Assembly (NCBI GenBank): GCA_027486555.1
Contig: JAIXOX010000140.1
Span: 1 to 64,000, forward strand
Origin: Comamonadaceae bacterium
GTDB taxonomy: Bacteria > Pseudomonadota > Gammaproteobacteria > Burkholderiales > Burkholderiaceae_C
DNA: 64,000 bases
Direction: 5' to 3'
The notes under the pieces: model-generated
What the model was told of the DNA's origin: nothing
Seen by the model: only the letters and a program-made list of their open reading frames with translations
Databases searched by the model: none
Position numbers and translations under genes: made by a program
In this document: piece by piece, positions 19,671 through 28,917 of the stretch
Numbering within the stretch: position 1 is the first letter of the stretch
Layout: every line of letters starts with the position of its first letter

Positions 19671-20255
19671 TTATCGAACGACCACGCGGGCCAATTTGAG
19701 CATCTGGCTGCTGGCTTTGATGCTGGATTTTTGCAAGTTCAGCAGGTTCACGTCGAACTCCACCCGGTCGTCGTTGAAAACCATGGACAAGTGGGCACCG
19801 TGGTCCATGGCCTGGCGTGCATCGCTGATCAGCAGCACCGACGCCGATCCCAGTTGCCGCACCAGCAAAGGCAAAAGACGTGCGTCACTTTCACCCACAA
19901 ACACCATGCCGCAATCCTTGGCCTGGTCCACGCTCACATCTTTGCGGACCACAATTTCCCGGCCTTGCGCGACACGCCGATTCAAACTGAGCATGGCCCC
20001 ATTCAAGTCGTCCCGGCCCACCACGCACATCTTGAGTATTTTTTCTTCAGAGGCCGGTAGCTCGACGAACTTGGCAAAGTTAAACACATAAGCGGCTTTG
20101 ATGCGGTCCACCGTCTGACCTGTGGGCTGAGCGGCCACCAAGGTGCAGGACAAACACCCGATCAGCAAACTGACCCAGCGATGGCTTTGCAAGCCCTGCA
20201 CACGCAGTGCGCACAGACGGCTGAGTTGGGCGATATTTTGAAAGATCATGATCAT
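19671..20255 (-). CDS. YfiR-family (DUF4154) periplasmic regulator
   Basis: This 194-residue exported protein has a long signal region (about 42 residues ending VAAQ) followed by the YfiR fold: [34 protein letters not shown] and [30 protein letters not shown]. In Pseudomonas YfiR binds the periplasmic domain of the diguanylate cyclase YfiN and represses it. Here the neighbouring partner is a hybrid histidine kinase. The start is 5 bp after the TonB receptor stop with GAAGGG as ribosome site; a second ATG is at 20249. Confidence 0.82.
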   Translation of the reverse strand: MIMIFQNIAQLSRLCALRVQGLQSHRWVSLLIGCLSCTLVAAQPTGQTVDRIKAAYVFNFAKFVELPASEEKILKMCVVGRDDLNGAMLSLNRRVAQGREIVVRKDVSVDQAKDCGMVFVGESDARLLPLLVRQLGSASVLLISDARQAMDHGAHLSMVFNDDRVEFDVNLLNLQKSSIKASSQMLKLARVVVR

Positions 20256-20260
20256 GCCCT

Positions 20261-22459
20261 TCAAAACCGAACCACCGCTTGAACCAAAGCGCTGCGTTGA
20301 ACGTCGTACGCACGTGTCACGGGGAAAATGTTGATGAATTCGGTGTGCCGATTTTTGAGCAGGTTGCGCCCCATCACGGACAACTCGGTGCTGCGGTTGA
20401 CCTGCCAAGCCAGTCTCATGTCCAGGCCCGTATAGCTTTCCAATGGCGTGGGACCCTGACTGTTCAGGGTGTAATGGGCTGTGGCCGAGTTGTAGCGCAA
20501 GCGCACATCAAGGTTCAGGTCACTGGCCAGGCTGAAGTTGTTGCGCAAAGTGAGTTGGTGTCTCGGGGCACTGTTTTCGAAAGCCCGCACCTGCACATCA
20601 CCCAGTGGGTCACCCGTTAACTGGCCCTTGACACGCAAGAGGCTGTAGGAACCCTGGACTTTCCACCACGCCCGAGGGTGCCATTCCATTGAAAACTCAC
20701 CCCCAAAAGACCGGGCCTTCTCCAAGTTGGTGTTGTACCCGGCCAGCGTGAAATAACACATGCCAGGCCCGTACACGGCCAGGCAGCCCATGGCCTGTGG
20801 CAAACCCGTGAGGGGCTGACTGTTCATGCGACCACCGCGCAAATGGCTGTAATCGGTGGCGAACAAGGAAACGTCAAGGCTCAGGAAATTGGAAAATTGC
20901 TTGCGCCACCCGCCCTCCAGGCTCAAGGCTTGCTCCGCCTGCAAAGCCGCATTGGCACGAGGGGTGACTTGGGTCACGGCCGTGAGCATGTTGGCGGGCA
21001 AGTTCAAACCCGTCAAACCATTCAGGCTGGCGCCATCGGCCGCACTGATGTCCAGCGTGGCCAAGCTTTCGGTGCGACGCGAAGAGCGCACAGAGCGCGA
21101 CAGCGCCCCCCAGTAAGCTTCGTTCTGGCCCGGTGTGTAAAGCATGCGCACATTGGGCTGGACATTGAAACCGGTCAAACCATCCTTTTCAAATTTGGAG
21201 CCCACAATCAATTTGAAGCGTTCGGGCACCAAAGTGATTTCGTCATGAACAAATGCGCTGTAATTCAAGCGTCGGCTTTTGCCGTCAAGCAAGAGATAAG
21301 GTGAGGCGGGCAACATCAAATTGTCCGAGGTGTGGCGCAGGTTCAAACCCCAAATGAAGTCATGGTCACCCCGAATTTGACGCTGCTGAAAGTCCACATC
21401 GGCGTCTGTTTTGCTGCCCCCCATTTGCAACTGGCGCGGCAACTCAGCCACGGGCATGGAGGCCCCGGTTCCAGACCCCCAAAGGCCCTCGTGAATTGAA
21501 CGGTCGCGGTCCATCGAGACTTGAACCACATTTTCGGCACCATCAACGCTCTTCCAGGCGTAGCGCGCTTGCAAGGCACCGCCCTGGGCGCGCTCACTCA
21601 TGAGGCTGTCACGCGCAAACGGGGTGTTCGGGTCACTGAGCGCCAACACCGAAGGTGAACCCCAGTAGTCGCTCGACCGGTCTTGGTACACCTCGGCTTT
21701 GAGGCTGAGTGTGCCGCCATCCACTTTGGGCTCGATCCGCATGCCCAGGCGTTGCCCCTTGGCTGCATCCACCCCTTTGAAGCCGGTGTCCCGCTCCAAA
21801 GACCCCCCCATGGCGCTGGTTTTGCCATACACCTTGAAATGCCCGCCTGGCGTCAATTCGCCGCCATGGACCCAAGAGGCGGTGGCCGTCTGCCCATTGC
21901 CCAACACGGTGCTGACCTGATGACCCTGACTGGCGCTGGCAGAACGCGTCACGATGTTGATCACGCCATTCATGGCGTTCGTCCCCCACAAAGCTGCACC
22001 GGGGCCACGAATGACCTCGATGCGCTCGATGTCCTCCATGATCAAATCTTGCGTTTCCCACAGCACGCCAGAAAACAAAGGGGAGTAAACGCTGCGCCCG
22101 TCAACCTGCACCAACAGTTTGCTGGAAAACCGTTCGTTGAACCCGCGAGAGCTGACCGCCCAACGGTTGCGCGCCATTTGCGCCACGTTCAAACCCGGCA
22201 CCAGACGCAAGGCTTCGGGGATGGATTGCGCGCCAGAGCGGCGAATATCTTCTGCAGAAATCACATGGGCGGCCGCCGCCATGTCCGCCACACGCTGCTC
22301 TTTGCGCGACATGGACATGAGCCGGTAATCCACCAACTCCTCCAAAGACATGTCCAAAAATTCATTGCCCGTGGCCGCTGCTGCACACGAGGCGTGGATG
22401 GCGCATGCCAACAGCGTCCATCGCCAGACATTCTGGCGTTTGTTTTTGTTTTTCCACAT
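20261..22459 (-). CDS. TonB-dependent outer-membrane receptor
   Basis: This ~732-residue receptor has a signal peptide, then a plug domain (HVISAEDIRRSGAQSIPEALRLVPGLNVAQ, later IERIEVIRGPGAALWGTNAMNGVINIVT), then a 22-strand barrel ending in VVRF with terminal Phe. No clear TonB box was picked out. The ATG at 22459 has GGGAG seven bases upstream; an earlier ATG at 22483 is possible. Ligand unknown. First gene of an operon with the YfiR-like protein and the hybrid kinase, so ligand capture may feed signalling. The upstream 180 bp are notably AT-rich. Confidence 0.88.
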   Translation of the reverse strand: MWKNKNKRQNVWRWTLLACAIHASCAAAATGNEFLDMSLEELVDYRLMSMSRKEQRVADMAAAAHVISAEDIRRSGAQSIPEALRLVPGLNVAQMARNRWAVSSRGFNERFSSKLLVQVDGRSVYSPLFSGVLWETQDLIMEDIERIEVIRGPGAALWGTNAMNGVINIVTRSASASQGHQVSTVLGNGQTATASWVHGGELTPGGHFKVYGKTSAMGGSLERDTGFKGVDAAKGQRLGMRIEPKVDGGTLSLKAEVYQDRSSDYWGSPSVLALSDPNTPFARDSLMSERAQGGALQARYAWKSVDGAENVVQVSMDRDRSIHEGLWGSGTGASMPVAELPRQLQMGGSKTDADVDFQQRQIRGDHDFIWGLNLRHTSDNLMLPASPYLLLDGKSRRLNYSAFVHDEITLVPERFKLIVGSKFEKDGLTGFNVQPNVRMLYTPGQNEAYWGALSRSVRSSRRTESLATLDISAADGASLNGLTGLNLPANMLTAVTQVTPRANAALQAEQALSLEGGWRKQFSNFLSLDVSLFATDYSHLRGGRMNSQPLTGLPQAMGCLAVYGPGMCYFTLAGYNTNLEKARSFGGEFSMEWHPRAWWKVQGSYSLLRVKGQLTGDPLGDVQVRAFENSAPRHQLTLRNNFSLASDLNLDVRLRYNSATAHYTLNSQGPTPLESYTGLDMRLAWQVNRSTELSVMGRNLLKNRHTEFINIFPVTRAYDVQRSALVQAVVRF

Positions 22460-22674
22460 CGGCATGCTCCCTTTTGAATCCATTGTCACCTCAAGACCAG
22501 TTATTAGATTTTATATTTCCTGTTTTTTGATGTCCAAAGAAAACTTGCATTTATTCAATTTGTTATATTTGAAGTATTCATTCAATTCGGTCTTCGTTTC
22601 CACTGTTCAATGACCTCACGGCCTCGGGTAACCCGAAAAAAAACCACAAAAGCGGACACCGTTACACTGCCTTC

Positions 22675-23148
22675 ATGGATATTTGGTTGGACCCCATCTT
22701 GCAGTGGCTGGCTTTGCCGCAGCACGGCTTGAGCACCTTGTTTGTGGTGGCCTTCATATCGGCCACCTTGTTGCCCATGGGATCAGAGCCGGTTTTATTT
22801 GGGCTGGTCAAACTCAATCCAGAACTTTTTTGGCCTGCCATTTTGGTAGCCACGGTCGGCAACACTTTGGGCGGCATGCTCAGCTGGTGGATGGGCAGAG
22901 GCACCTTGCATGCCATGAAGCGCTGGCGCGACACGCCAGGGCACCTCAGAGCCCTGTCCTGGCTTGAAAAATTGGGCCCCAAAGCTTGTTTGCTCAGTTG
23001 GTTGCCCGTGGTGGGCGACCCCTTGTGCGCGGTGGCAGGGTGGCTGAAGATGCCTTTTTGGCCTTGCACCTTGTACATGACCATCGGCAAATTTTTGCGC
23101 TACCTGGTCATGACCGCTTTCCTGCTGTGGGTGTTTCCCTGGCATTGA
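22675..23148 (+). CDS. YqaA-family inner-membrane protein (DedA-like)
   Basis: This 157-residue membrane protein has about four hydrophobic segments and resembles YqaA, a short relative of the DedA/SNARE-associated family: FISATLLPMGSEPVLFGLVKLNP, ATVGNTLGGMLSWWMGRG and SWLPVVGDPLCAVAGWLKMP. Family members are implicated in membrane lipid homeostasis. It is divergent from the TonB receptor. Confidence 0.8.
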   Translation: MDIWLDPILQWLALPQHGLSTLFVVAFISATLLPMGSEPVLFGLVKLNPELFWPAILVATVGNTLGGMLSWWMGRGTLHAMKRWRDTPGHLRALSWLEKLGPKACLLSWLPVVGDPLCAVAGWLKMPFWPCTLYMTIGKFLRYLVMTAFLLWVFPWH

Positions 23149-23252
23149 TCAGACTTTGCTGAACCATGACTTGGCTGTTCGGTTACCCGCCCAAATCCAG
23201 CGCTGCAGCTGTCAACGGAGTGCCCAACTGAGTGTCTAACTGAGTGCCTATC

Positions 23253-24278
23253 TCAGCTCACAACGTTCAACAAAGACTGGCCCACCGTGTAGCGTCGCAG
23301 GTTGTCCAGAAACATTTGGCTGACGCGTTTTTCATTGCCATCTGAATGACCTGCCGCATGGGGCGTGACCATGACTTGGGGCATGGCCCACAAAGGGGAA
23401 TCTGGTGTCAGGGGTTCGTGTGCAAACACATCCAAAAAAGCACCGCCCAAATGGCCCGTTTGCAGGGCCGACACCAGCGCAGCTTCATCCACCACTTCAC
23501 CTCGCGCGACATTGATCAGGTGCGCCCCTCGTGGCAGGGCGGCCAGGGTGCGCTCATTCACCAACTGACGGGTCTTGTCGGTCAAGGGGCAGGCCAAAAT
23601 CAGCCAATCGGTGCGGGGCAGCACCTGATGCAAACCTTCAAAAGTCACATGCTCGACTGCATCGGGCACGACTGGCATTGACGATGCGGCGTGCTGGCGC
23701 ACGGCCACCACATGCAAGCCCAGAGCCTGCAGCAAACTGCCCAACTTTTGACCAATGGGTCCCCAGCCCACAAGGGTGGCGGTTTGCCCTGGCAGGTCGC
23801 GCGGCATGCGTTCGCCCAGCATAGGTTTCCATTGGCGCGCTTGCTGCTCGGCCCACAACCCCGGAAAACGCCGGGCCAAGGCCAACAGCCCTGCCAGCGC
23901 CACTGTGGCCACAACCTGCGCATTGGCTCCGGACGAGGTGGCAATTTGCACCCCCTGGGCCTTCAAATCCAGGTAGATCTGCCGGTCAGCCCCCGCCGAA
24001 TGGATGTGCACCCACTTCAAGCTCGGCGATTGGCGCAGCAAGTCGTACACCTGCTGCAAGGCCGGGTGAATTTGGTGCTTGGTCGAGGTGCCGGTGACCT
24101 CACGCGAAATGAAGGCCACATCGGCGTCGGTGCGTTGCATGGCCACTGCCGTGTCCAGCGCCAGCAACTCATGGGGTCGGTGCGCCATGATTTGGGCAAT
24201 GGCTGGCCCCAACTGGTCAATGCTTGGTTGGGACATCAGCAAGCGCAAAGGGCGCAAAGGGCGCGAAGGCCTGCTCAT
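23253..24278 (-). CDS. D-2-hydroxyacid dehydrogenase (NAD-binding)
   Basis: This 341-residue oxidoreductase reduces 2-oxo acids or oxidises D-2-hydroxy acids. The Rossmann motif is VGWGPIGQKLG. Catalytic residues are R in NVARGEVVDE, E in FAHEPLTPDSPLW and H in TPHAAGHSDG. The ATG at 24278 overlaps the upstream Bug stop (ATGA), fixing the start. It is the last gene of the catabolic operon 30108-23253 and could handle a hydroxy acid released by the aldolase, which is inference. Confidence 0.85.
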   Translation of the reverse strand: MSRPSRPLRPLRLLMSQPSIDQLGPAIAQIMAHRPHELLALDTAVAMQRTDADVAFISREVTGTSTKHQIHPALQQVYDLLRQSPSLKWVHIHSAGADRQIYLDLKAQGVQIATSSGANAQVVATVALAGLLALARRFPGLWAEQQARQWKPMLGERMPRDLPGQTATLVGWGPIGQKLGSLLQALGLHVVAVRQHAASSMPVVPDAVEHVTFEGLHQVLPRTDWLILACPLTDKTRQLVNERTLAALPRGAHLINVARGEVVDEAALVSALQTGHLGGAFLDVFAHEPLTPDSPLWAMPQVMVTPHAAGHSDGNEKRVSQMFLDNLRRYTVGQSLLNVVS

Positions 24279-25249
24279 TCGGCCCGGGCACCCGAGTCGC
24301 GCACGATCAGCCGCCACTTGTCGTGTTCACGTTGCACAAACTGCCCGAATTGTGCGGGCGTGCCGCCTGCAGGGTCAGCCCCTTGGGCGATCATTTGCTG
24401 CTCAATCGCGGGCACTTGCAGCACCTCGTTGACCGCCTTGTTGATGATGGTGATCACCGACTCGGGCGTGCCCTTGGGTGCAAAAAAACCGAACCAGGAA
24501 CCGGCTTCGAAGTTGGGAAAGCCCTTTTCCACCACGGTAGGCACATCGGGCATGGATCGGGAGCGCTTGAGCGAGCTGACCGCCATGGGCTTGAGTTTGC
24601 CCGCCGTGATGTGCGGCATGACAGACGGGATGGTGGCAAACATGAACTGGATGCGCCCGGCCAAAAGGTCCTTGAGGGCATCAGCCCCTTTGTAGGGAAT
24701 GTGTATGGCCTCGAAACCCACCCGTTTGGCCAGCATGAAACTCGACAAATGGGACGATGTGCCTATGCCGGTCGAGCCATAGTTGAGCTTGCCGGGGTTG
24801 GCCTTGGCGTAAGCGACCAGCTCCTCCATGTTGTTTGCGGGCACTGAGGGGTGAATCACCAGCACATTGGGCACATCGGCAATTTGCACCATGGGCACCA
24901 AGTCGCTCAAGGGGTTGTAGGGCAACTTGGCATAGAGCGATGGGTTGACCGCAATGGGGCCCACCGAATTCACAATCAAGGTGTAACCGTCGGGTGCCGC
25001 TCGCACCACCATTTCGGTGCCCAGGTTGCCACCTGCGCCGGGCTTGTTGTCGATGACAAAAGCTTGCTTGAGCTTTTCGGACAATTGCTGTGCCACGGTG
25101 CGGGCCAAGATGTCGGTGGTGCCTCCAGCGGTAAAGGCCACCACAACTTTGACCGGTTTCTGTGGGTAGGTTTGCGCCTGGGCCAAGGGTGACCCACTGG
25201 TCGCTGCCAGCGTCAGGCAGCTCAACAAGGTCATGGCTTTGAGTTTCAT
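24275..25249 (-). CDS. Bug-family substrate-binding protein
   Basis: This 324-residue periplasmic binding protein has a signal peptide ending near LAQAQ, then KVVVAFTAGGTTDILARTVAQ and FVIDNKPGAGGNLGTEMV, the two ligand loops of the family. It has GGAG 8 bases before the ATG. It overlaps the dehydrogenase start by 4 bp. It is one of two Bug proteins in this operon. No permease is present. Confidence 0.88.
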   Translation of the reverse strand: MKLKAMTLLSCLTLAATSGSPLAQAQTYPQKPVKVVVAFTAGGTTDILARTVAQQLSEKLKQAFVIDNKPGAGGNLGTEMVVRAAPDGYTLIVNSVGPIAVNPSLYAKLPYNPLSDLVPMVQIADVPNVLVIHPSVPANNMEELVAYAKANPGKLNYGSTGIGTSSHLSSFMLAKRVGFEAIHIPYKGADALKDLLAGRIQFMFATIPSVMPHITAGKLKPMAVSSLKRSRSMPDVPTVVEKGFPNFEAGSWFGFFAPKGTPESVITIINKAVNEVLQVPAIEQQMIAQGADPAGGTPAQFGQFVQREHDKWRLIVRDSGARAE

Positions 25250-25300
25250 GGGAGTCTCCAGTCAATCAATGGGGATATCACAGCCCTTAGGCAAACAGGC

Positions 25301-26089
25301 TCAGGTTTTGTAACTCGGGTCCATGCGGTCAAGCTTGCGCAGCAAGGCAGGCCACTCCATCAGCCCATAAGGCCTGCGGGTGCTGGGCTGGTAGTTGTTC
25401 CAGGTTTCTTCCAGCACATCGGGCGCGACTTTGACAAAAGGCGTGTTGCAGGCCATGGCCGCGAGTTGTGAATGGCATGCCAGCTCGAGGCGGTGCATCC
25501 AATTGAAGGCTTCGCCTACGCTGCGGCCCACCGTCAAGACGCCGTGGTTGCGCAAGATGAGGGCTTCACCCTGCCCCAGGTCTTTGACCAAGGAGGCCTG
25601 CTCGGTCAGATCGAGCACCACGCCTTGGTAGTCGTGGTAGCCGATTTTCAAAAAGCGCATGGCCGTTTGCGTGACGGGCAACAAACCGCATTCGAGCGAA
25701 GACACCGCCATGGAAGCCCAGCTGTGGGTGTGGATGACGCAGTCCACCTCAGGGCGCGCTTCGTGCACCGCACTGTGAATCACGTAACCCGCTTTGTTGA
25801 TGCCGTAGTTCAAATCGCCAAAGTCGGGCTTGGACAGGATGTTGCCATCGTGGTCGATTTTGATGAGGCTGGACGCTGTGATCTCCTCGTACATCATGCC
25901 GTAGGCATTGATGAGAAAAGCACCGTCCTCGCCGGGCACACGCGAAGAGATGTGATTGGCCATCATGTCGGACATGCCGTAGATGGCCACCAAGCGGTAG
26001 CACGCCGCCAAATCCACCCGAGCTTGCCACTCTGCAGGGGTGCAGCGCGCTTGCATCGATTCGATTTTCAAAAATCCATTTTCAACCAT
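25301..26089 (-). CDS. Class II aldolase/adducin-family protein
   Basis: This 262-residue protein has the class II aldolase fold. Metal ligands appear in VIHTHSWAS (two histidines) and LRNHGVLTVG (third histidine). Family members cleave or decarboxylate sugar phosphates and hydroxy-oxo acids; others are non-catalytic. AAGGAG precedes the ATG. It lies between two Bug genes, suggesting that the imported acid or its derivative is its substrate. Confidence 0.85.
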   Translation of the reverse strand: MVENGFLKIESMQARCTPAEWQARVDLAACYRLVAIYGMSDMMANHISSRVPGEDGAFLINAYGMMYEEITASSLIKIDHDGNILSKPDFGDLNYGINKAGYVIHSAVHEARPEVDCVIHTHSWASMAVSSLECGLLPVTQTAMRFLKIGYHDYQGVVLDLTEQASLVKDLGQGEALILRNHGVLTVGRSVGEAFNWMHRLELACHSQLAAMACNTPFVKVAPDVLEETWNNYQPSTRRPYGLMEWPALLRKLDRMDPSYKT

Positions 26090-26105
26090 GGCAACTCCTT
26101 GCAGC

Positions 26106-27077
26106 TCAGTCCAGTTTCACACCGGCGCTCTTGACCAAACTGACCCAAAACTTAGCGTCGTCATTCAAAAAGGCGGCAAATTGATCGGGCGTGGTGGAGA
26201 CCGACACATCGGTGCCTTCGCGCGCCAGAGCAGCCTTGACAGAGGGCTGCGCCATGGCCGTTTGGGCTGCATCAAAAATTTGCTTCATGACAGCAGGCGG
26301 TGTGCCCACGGGGACAAACAGACCATACCAAAACTCGATCGCGTACTCGGGCAGTTTGGCCTCTTGCATGCCCGGTAAACCGGGGACCAAGGCCGAGCTG
26401 TTGCGTGTGCTGACGGCCAAGCCTTTCAGGCGACCCGCCTGAATCATGGGCAAGACCGAAGGCGGCGTGCCAAAGGTCACTTGGGTGTCGCCCGCGATCA
26501 CCGACTGGATGGCCGGCGCACCCCCGCGAAACGGAATGTGCACCATGTCCACACCCGTTAATTGGGTGAACAAAGCTGCGCCCAAGTGCGGCGCAGAGCC
26601 ATTGCCCGAGGTGGCGTAGTTCATCTTGCCGGGCGCTTGCTTGGCACGCGCAATCAGGTCCTGCACCGAGTTGACGCCGATGTTGGGGTTGACCGCAATC
26701 ACCAAGGGCGAGGTGGTGACTTTGGTGATGGGCACCAGGTCTTTGGGGGTGTAGTTCAGCTTGGGATTAAGGGCCGGGTTGACCGAGATGCTGCTGGGGC
26801 TGGCCAACAAAACGCTGTAACCATCGGGCGCGGCCTTGGCCACGTTTTCGGCCGCAATGCTGGAGCCTGCGCCAGCGCGGTTTTCAACAATCACGGTCTG
26901 GCCAATGGCTTTGCCCATGGCGTCGCTGATGGCACGGGCCACGTAGTCGGCCGCGCCGCCTGGGGCAAAGCCCACCACCAAGCGAATCGGCTTGTTGGGG
27001 TAGGCTGCGCCTTGGGCATGCACACCCATGGCGAGGCACGACAGGACGAATGCTGAAATCAGGTTTCTTTTGTTCAT
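26106..27077 (-). CDS. Bug-family substrate-binding protein
   Basis: This 323-residue periplasmic binding protein starts MNKRNLISAFVLSCLAMGVHAQ (signal peptide). Loops RLVVGFAPGGAADYVAR and VIVENRAGAGSSIAAENV are typical of the family. The ATG at 27077 has AAGGAG upstream, better than the in-frame codon at 27119. It is the second Bug gene of the operon and clearly diverged from the one at 24275, so the two probably bind different ligands. Confidence 0.88.
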   Translation of the reverse strand: MNKRNLISAFVLSCLAMGVHAQGAAYPNKPIRLVVGFAPGGAADYVARAISDAMGKAIGQTVIVENRAGAGSSIAAENVAKAAPDGYSVLLASPSSISVNPALNPKLNYTPKDLVPITKVTTSPLVIAVNPNIGVNSVQDLIARAKQAPGKMNYATSGNGSAPHLGAALFTQLTGVDMVHIPFRGGAPAIQSVIAGDTQVTFGTPPSVLPMIQAGRLKGLAVSTRNSSALVPGLPGMQEAKLPEYAIEFWYGLFVPVGTPPAVMKQIFDAAQTAMAQPSVKAALAREGTDVSVSTTPDQFAAFLNDDAKFWVSLVKSAGVKLD

Positions 27078-27115
27078 GGGGTTGTCTCCTTGGATGGGAA
27101 TGTCTTGGGAAAATT

Positions 27116-28099
27116 TCAATCCGACTTGGCAATGCGCAGCACAATTTTGCCGGTGTGTTGGTTGCTTTCCATGTGGGCTTTGGCGTGGTCCAATTGGTCA
27201 AATTCAAACACCTGGTCAAGCAGCGGCTGAATCCGGCCATCGGCAAAAGCCGGCAGGATTTGCGCCACGAATTGCGCAATGCCGTCGGCCCGTTGAGCGG
27301 GGGTTCGGTTTTTGTTGGACACCCCAAACAAGCACAAACGCTTGGCATGCAGGGCCTCCAAGTCAATGGTGGCACTCAGCGTGTTGTCGACATAGCCCAC
27401 AAAACCCAAACGACCCTGAAAAGCCATGCAACGCATGCTTTCGGCAAAGACGCTGCCGCCCACCGTGTTGACCACCAAGTTGGCCCCTTTTTGCTCGGTG
27501 GCTTGCAGCACGGCCTGGTGAAAATCGGCCGCGCGGGTGCACAAACCCACATCCAAACCCAGCGGTTTCAATTGGTCCAGCTTGGCCTGCGAGCCCGAAG
27601 TGCCGATGACTTTGGCGCCCAAGACCTTGGCCATTTGCAAACTGGCCACGCCCACACCGGATGACACGCCATTGATCAGCAACCACTGCCCTGCTTGCAA
27701 GTGGCCTTGCAAGACCAAGAGGTCATAGGTCACCAAGAACGTCAACGGAATGGAGGCGGCTTGCTCCAGACTCAAGTTGTCTGGCACGCGCATGATTTCG
27801 CGCACATCCATCAAGGCATATTCAGAAAAAGCGCCGGGGCAACGGCCCATGACGCGATCGCCCAATTGCCAGGCCCCAGTGTCGCTGCCCAGCTGAACGA
27901 TCTGCCCCGCGCCCTCCATGCCCGCAGGCTTGCTGCCGCCCTTGCCATGCAGGCCGTGGCCAATGATCAACTCGCCCCGGTTCAGCGACGCCGCATGCAG
28001 CTTGACCAACACTTGGCCCGCACCGGGCACAGGCTTGTCCACCTCGCGCAGTTCCATCTGGCCTTGGCCGTTGCTGATGTTCATCCAATACGATTTCAT
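27116..28099 (-). CDS. Zinc-independent MDR oxidoreductase (quinone oxidoreductase-like)
   Basis: This 327-residue protein is of the medium-chain dehydrogenase/reductase superfamily. It has the GroES-like N-terminal domain (LVKLHAASLNRGELI) and the cofactor loop NGVSSGVGVASLQMAKVLGAKVIGT, an NADPH-type Rossmann segment. Zinc-ligand cysteines are absent, as in quinone oxidoreductases or enoyl reductases. It sits 8 bp after the enoyl-CoA hydratase, so a reductive or crotonyl-type CoA step is possible. Confidence 0.82.
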   Translation of the reverse strand: MKSYWMNISNGQGQMELREVDKPVPGAGQVLVKLHAASLNRGELIIGHGLHGKGGSKPAGMEGAGQIVQLGSDTGAWQLGDRVMGRCPGAFSEYALMDVREIMRVPDNLSLEQAASIPLTFLVTYDLLVLQGHLQAGQWLLINGVSSGVGVASLQMAKVLGAKVIGTSGSQAKLDQLKPLGLDVGLCTRAADFHQAVLQATEQKGANLVVNTVGGSVFAESMRCMAFQGRLGFVGYVDNTLSATIDLEALHAKRLCLFGVSNKNRTPAQRADGIAQFVAQILPAFADGRIQPLLDQVFEFDQLDHAKAHMESNQHTGKIVLRIAKSD

Positions 28100-28107
28100 G
28101 AGAGGCC

Positions 28108-28917
28108 TCATTCGCCTTTGAAGACGGGTTTGCGTTTTTCCATGAAGGCTTTGCGGCCTTCGGCGTAATCGGCGCTGTCAAAGCAGCCGCGGATGAGTTG
28201 GGTGCACAAGTCCATGTCCAACTCGGGCGAGGGTTTGAGGATTTCGCGTGTGATCGCCTTGGCCGCCTGGATGGTCAGGGGCGCATTGGCATCCAATGCC
28301 GAGGTGTATTCGGCCAGCAAGTCGGGCAGCGCCTCGGGCGCGCAGACCCGTGTGACCAAACCCAGGCTTTGGGCTTCTTGTGCGCTGATTTTGCGGGCCG
28401 TGAAAAACAGGTCTTTGGCTGCCCCGGGGCCGATCAGGTCGACCAGGTTTTTCATGGCCGAGTAACGATAGCCCAAACCCAGGCGTGCGGCTGGGACCGA
28501 GAACACGGCGTCGCTGGCGGCGATGCGCATGTCGCAGCTGATCGCCACGTTGATGCCACCACCAATACAAAAACCGCGAATGCAGGCCAGCGTGGGCTTG
28601 GGGAAGTTGAAGATGCCCATGAGCGCGGTTTCGGCCATGTGCTCGTAGCGGGTGACCGCCTCACGCGCCGCACGCATGTCCTCGAACTGCGAGATGTCTG
28701 CGCCAGACACAAAAGCTTTTTCACCTGCACCGCTGAACACCACCAAACGCACACGGGGATCGTGCTCGGCCTGATTCAGCAGCACCGGCACGGCCTCCCA
28801 CATGTCCACCGACAAGGCGTTGTGGCGCGCCACGTTGTTGAACTGGATGAACAGCGTGCTGCCGTCCAGCCAGGTGTTGACCCGCTCTGTGGGTGAGGTG
28901 TAGACGATGTCGGACAT
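28108..28917 (-). CDS. Enoyl-CoA hydratase/isomerase family protein
   Basis: This 269-residue crotonase-fold protein has the first oxyanion loop VSGADISQF (about residue 70) and the second near FCIGGGINVAISCDMRIA (about 113-130). The ATG directly abuts the upstream CoA-transferase stop (TGAATG). The residue at the usual first catalytic glutamate position is unclear, so hydratase versus isomerase or hydrolase is undecided. Confidence 0.85.
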   Translation of the reverse strand: MSDIVYTSPTERVNTWLDGSTLFIQFNNVARHNALSVDMWEAVPVLLNQAEHDPRVRLVVFSGAGEKAFVSGADISQFEDMRAAREAVTRYEHMAETALMGIFNFPKPTLACIRGFCIGGGINVAISCDMRIAASDAVFSVPAARLGLGYRYSAMKNLVDLIGPGAAKDLFFTARKISAQEAQSLGLVTRVCAPEALPDLLAEYTSALDANAPLTIQAAKAITREILKPSPELDMDLCTQLIRGCFDSADYAEGRKAFMEKRKPVFKGE

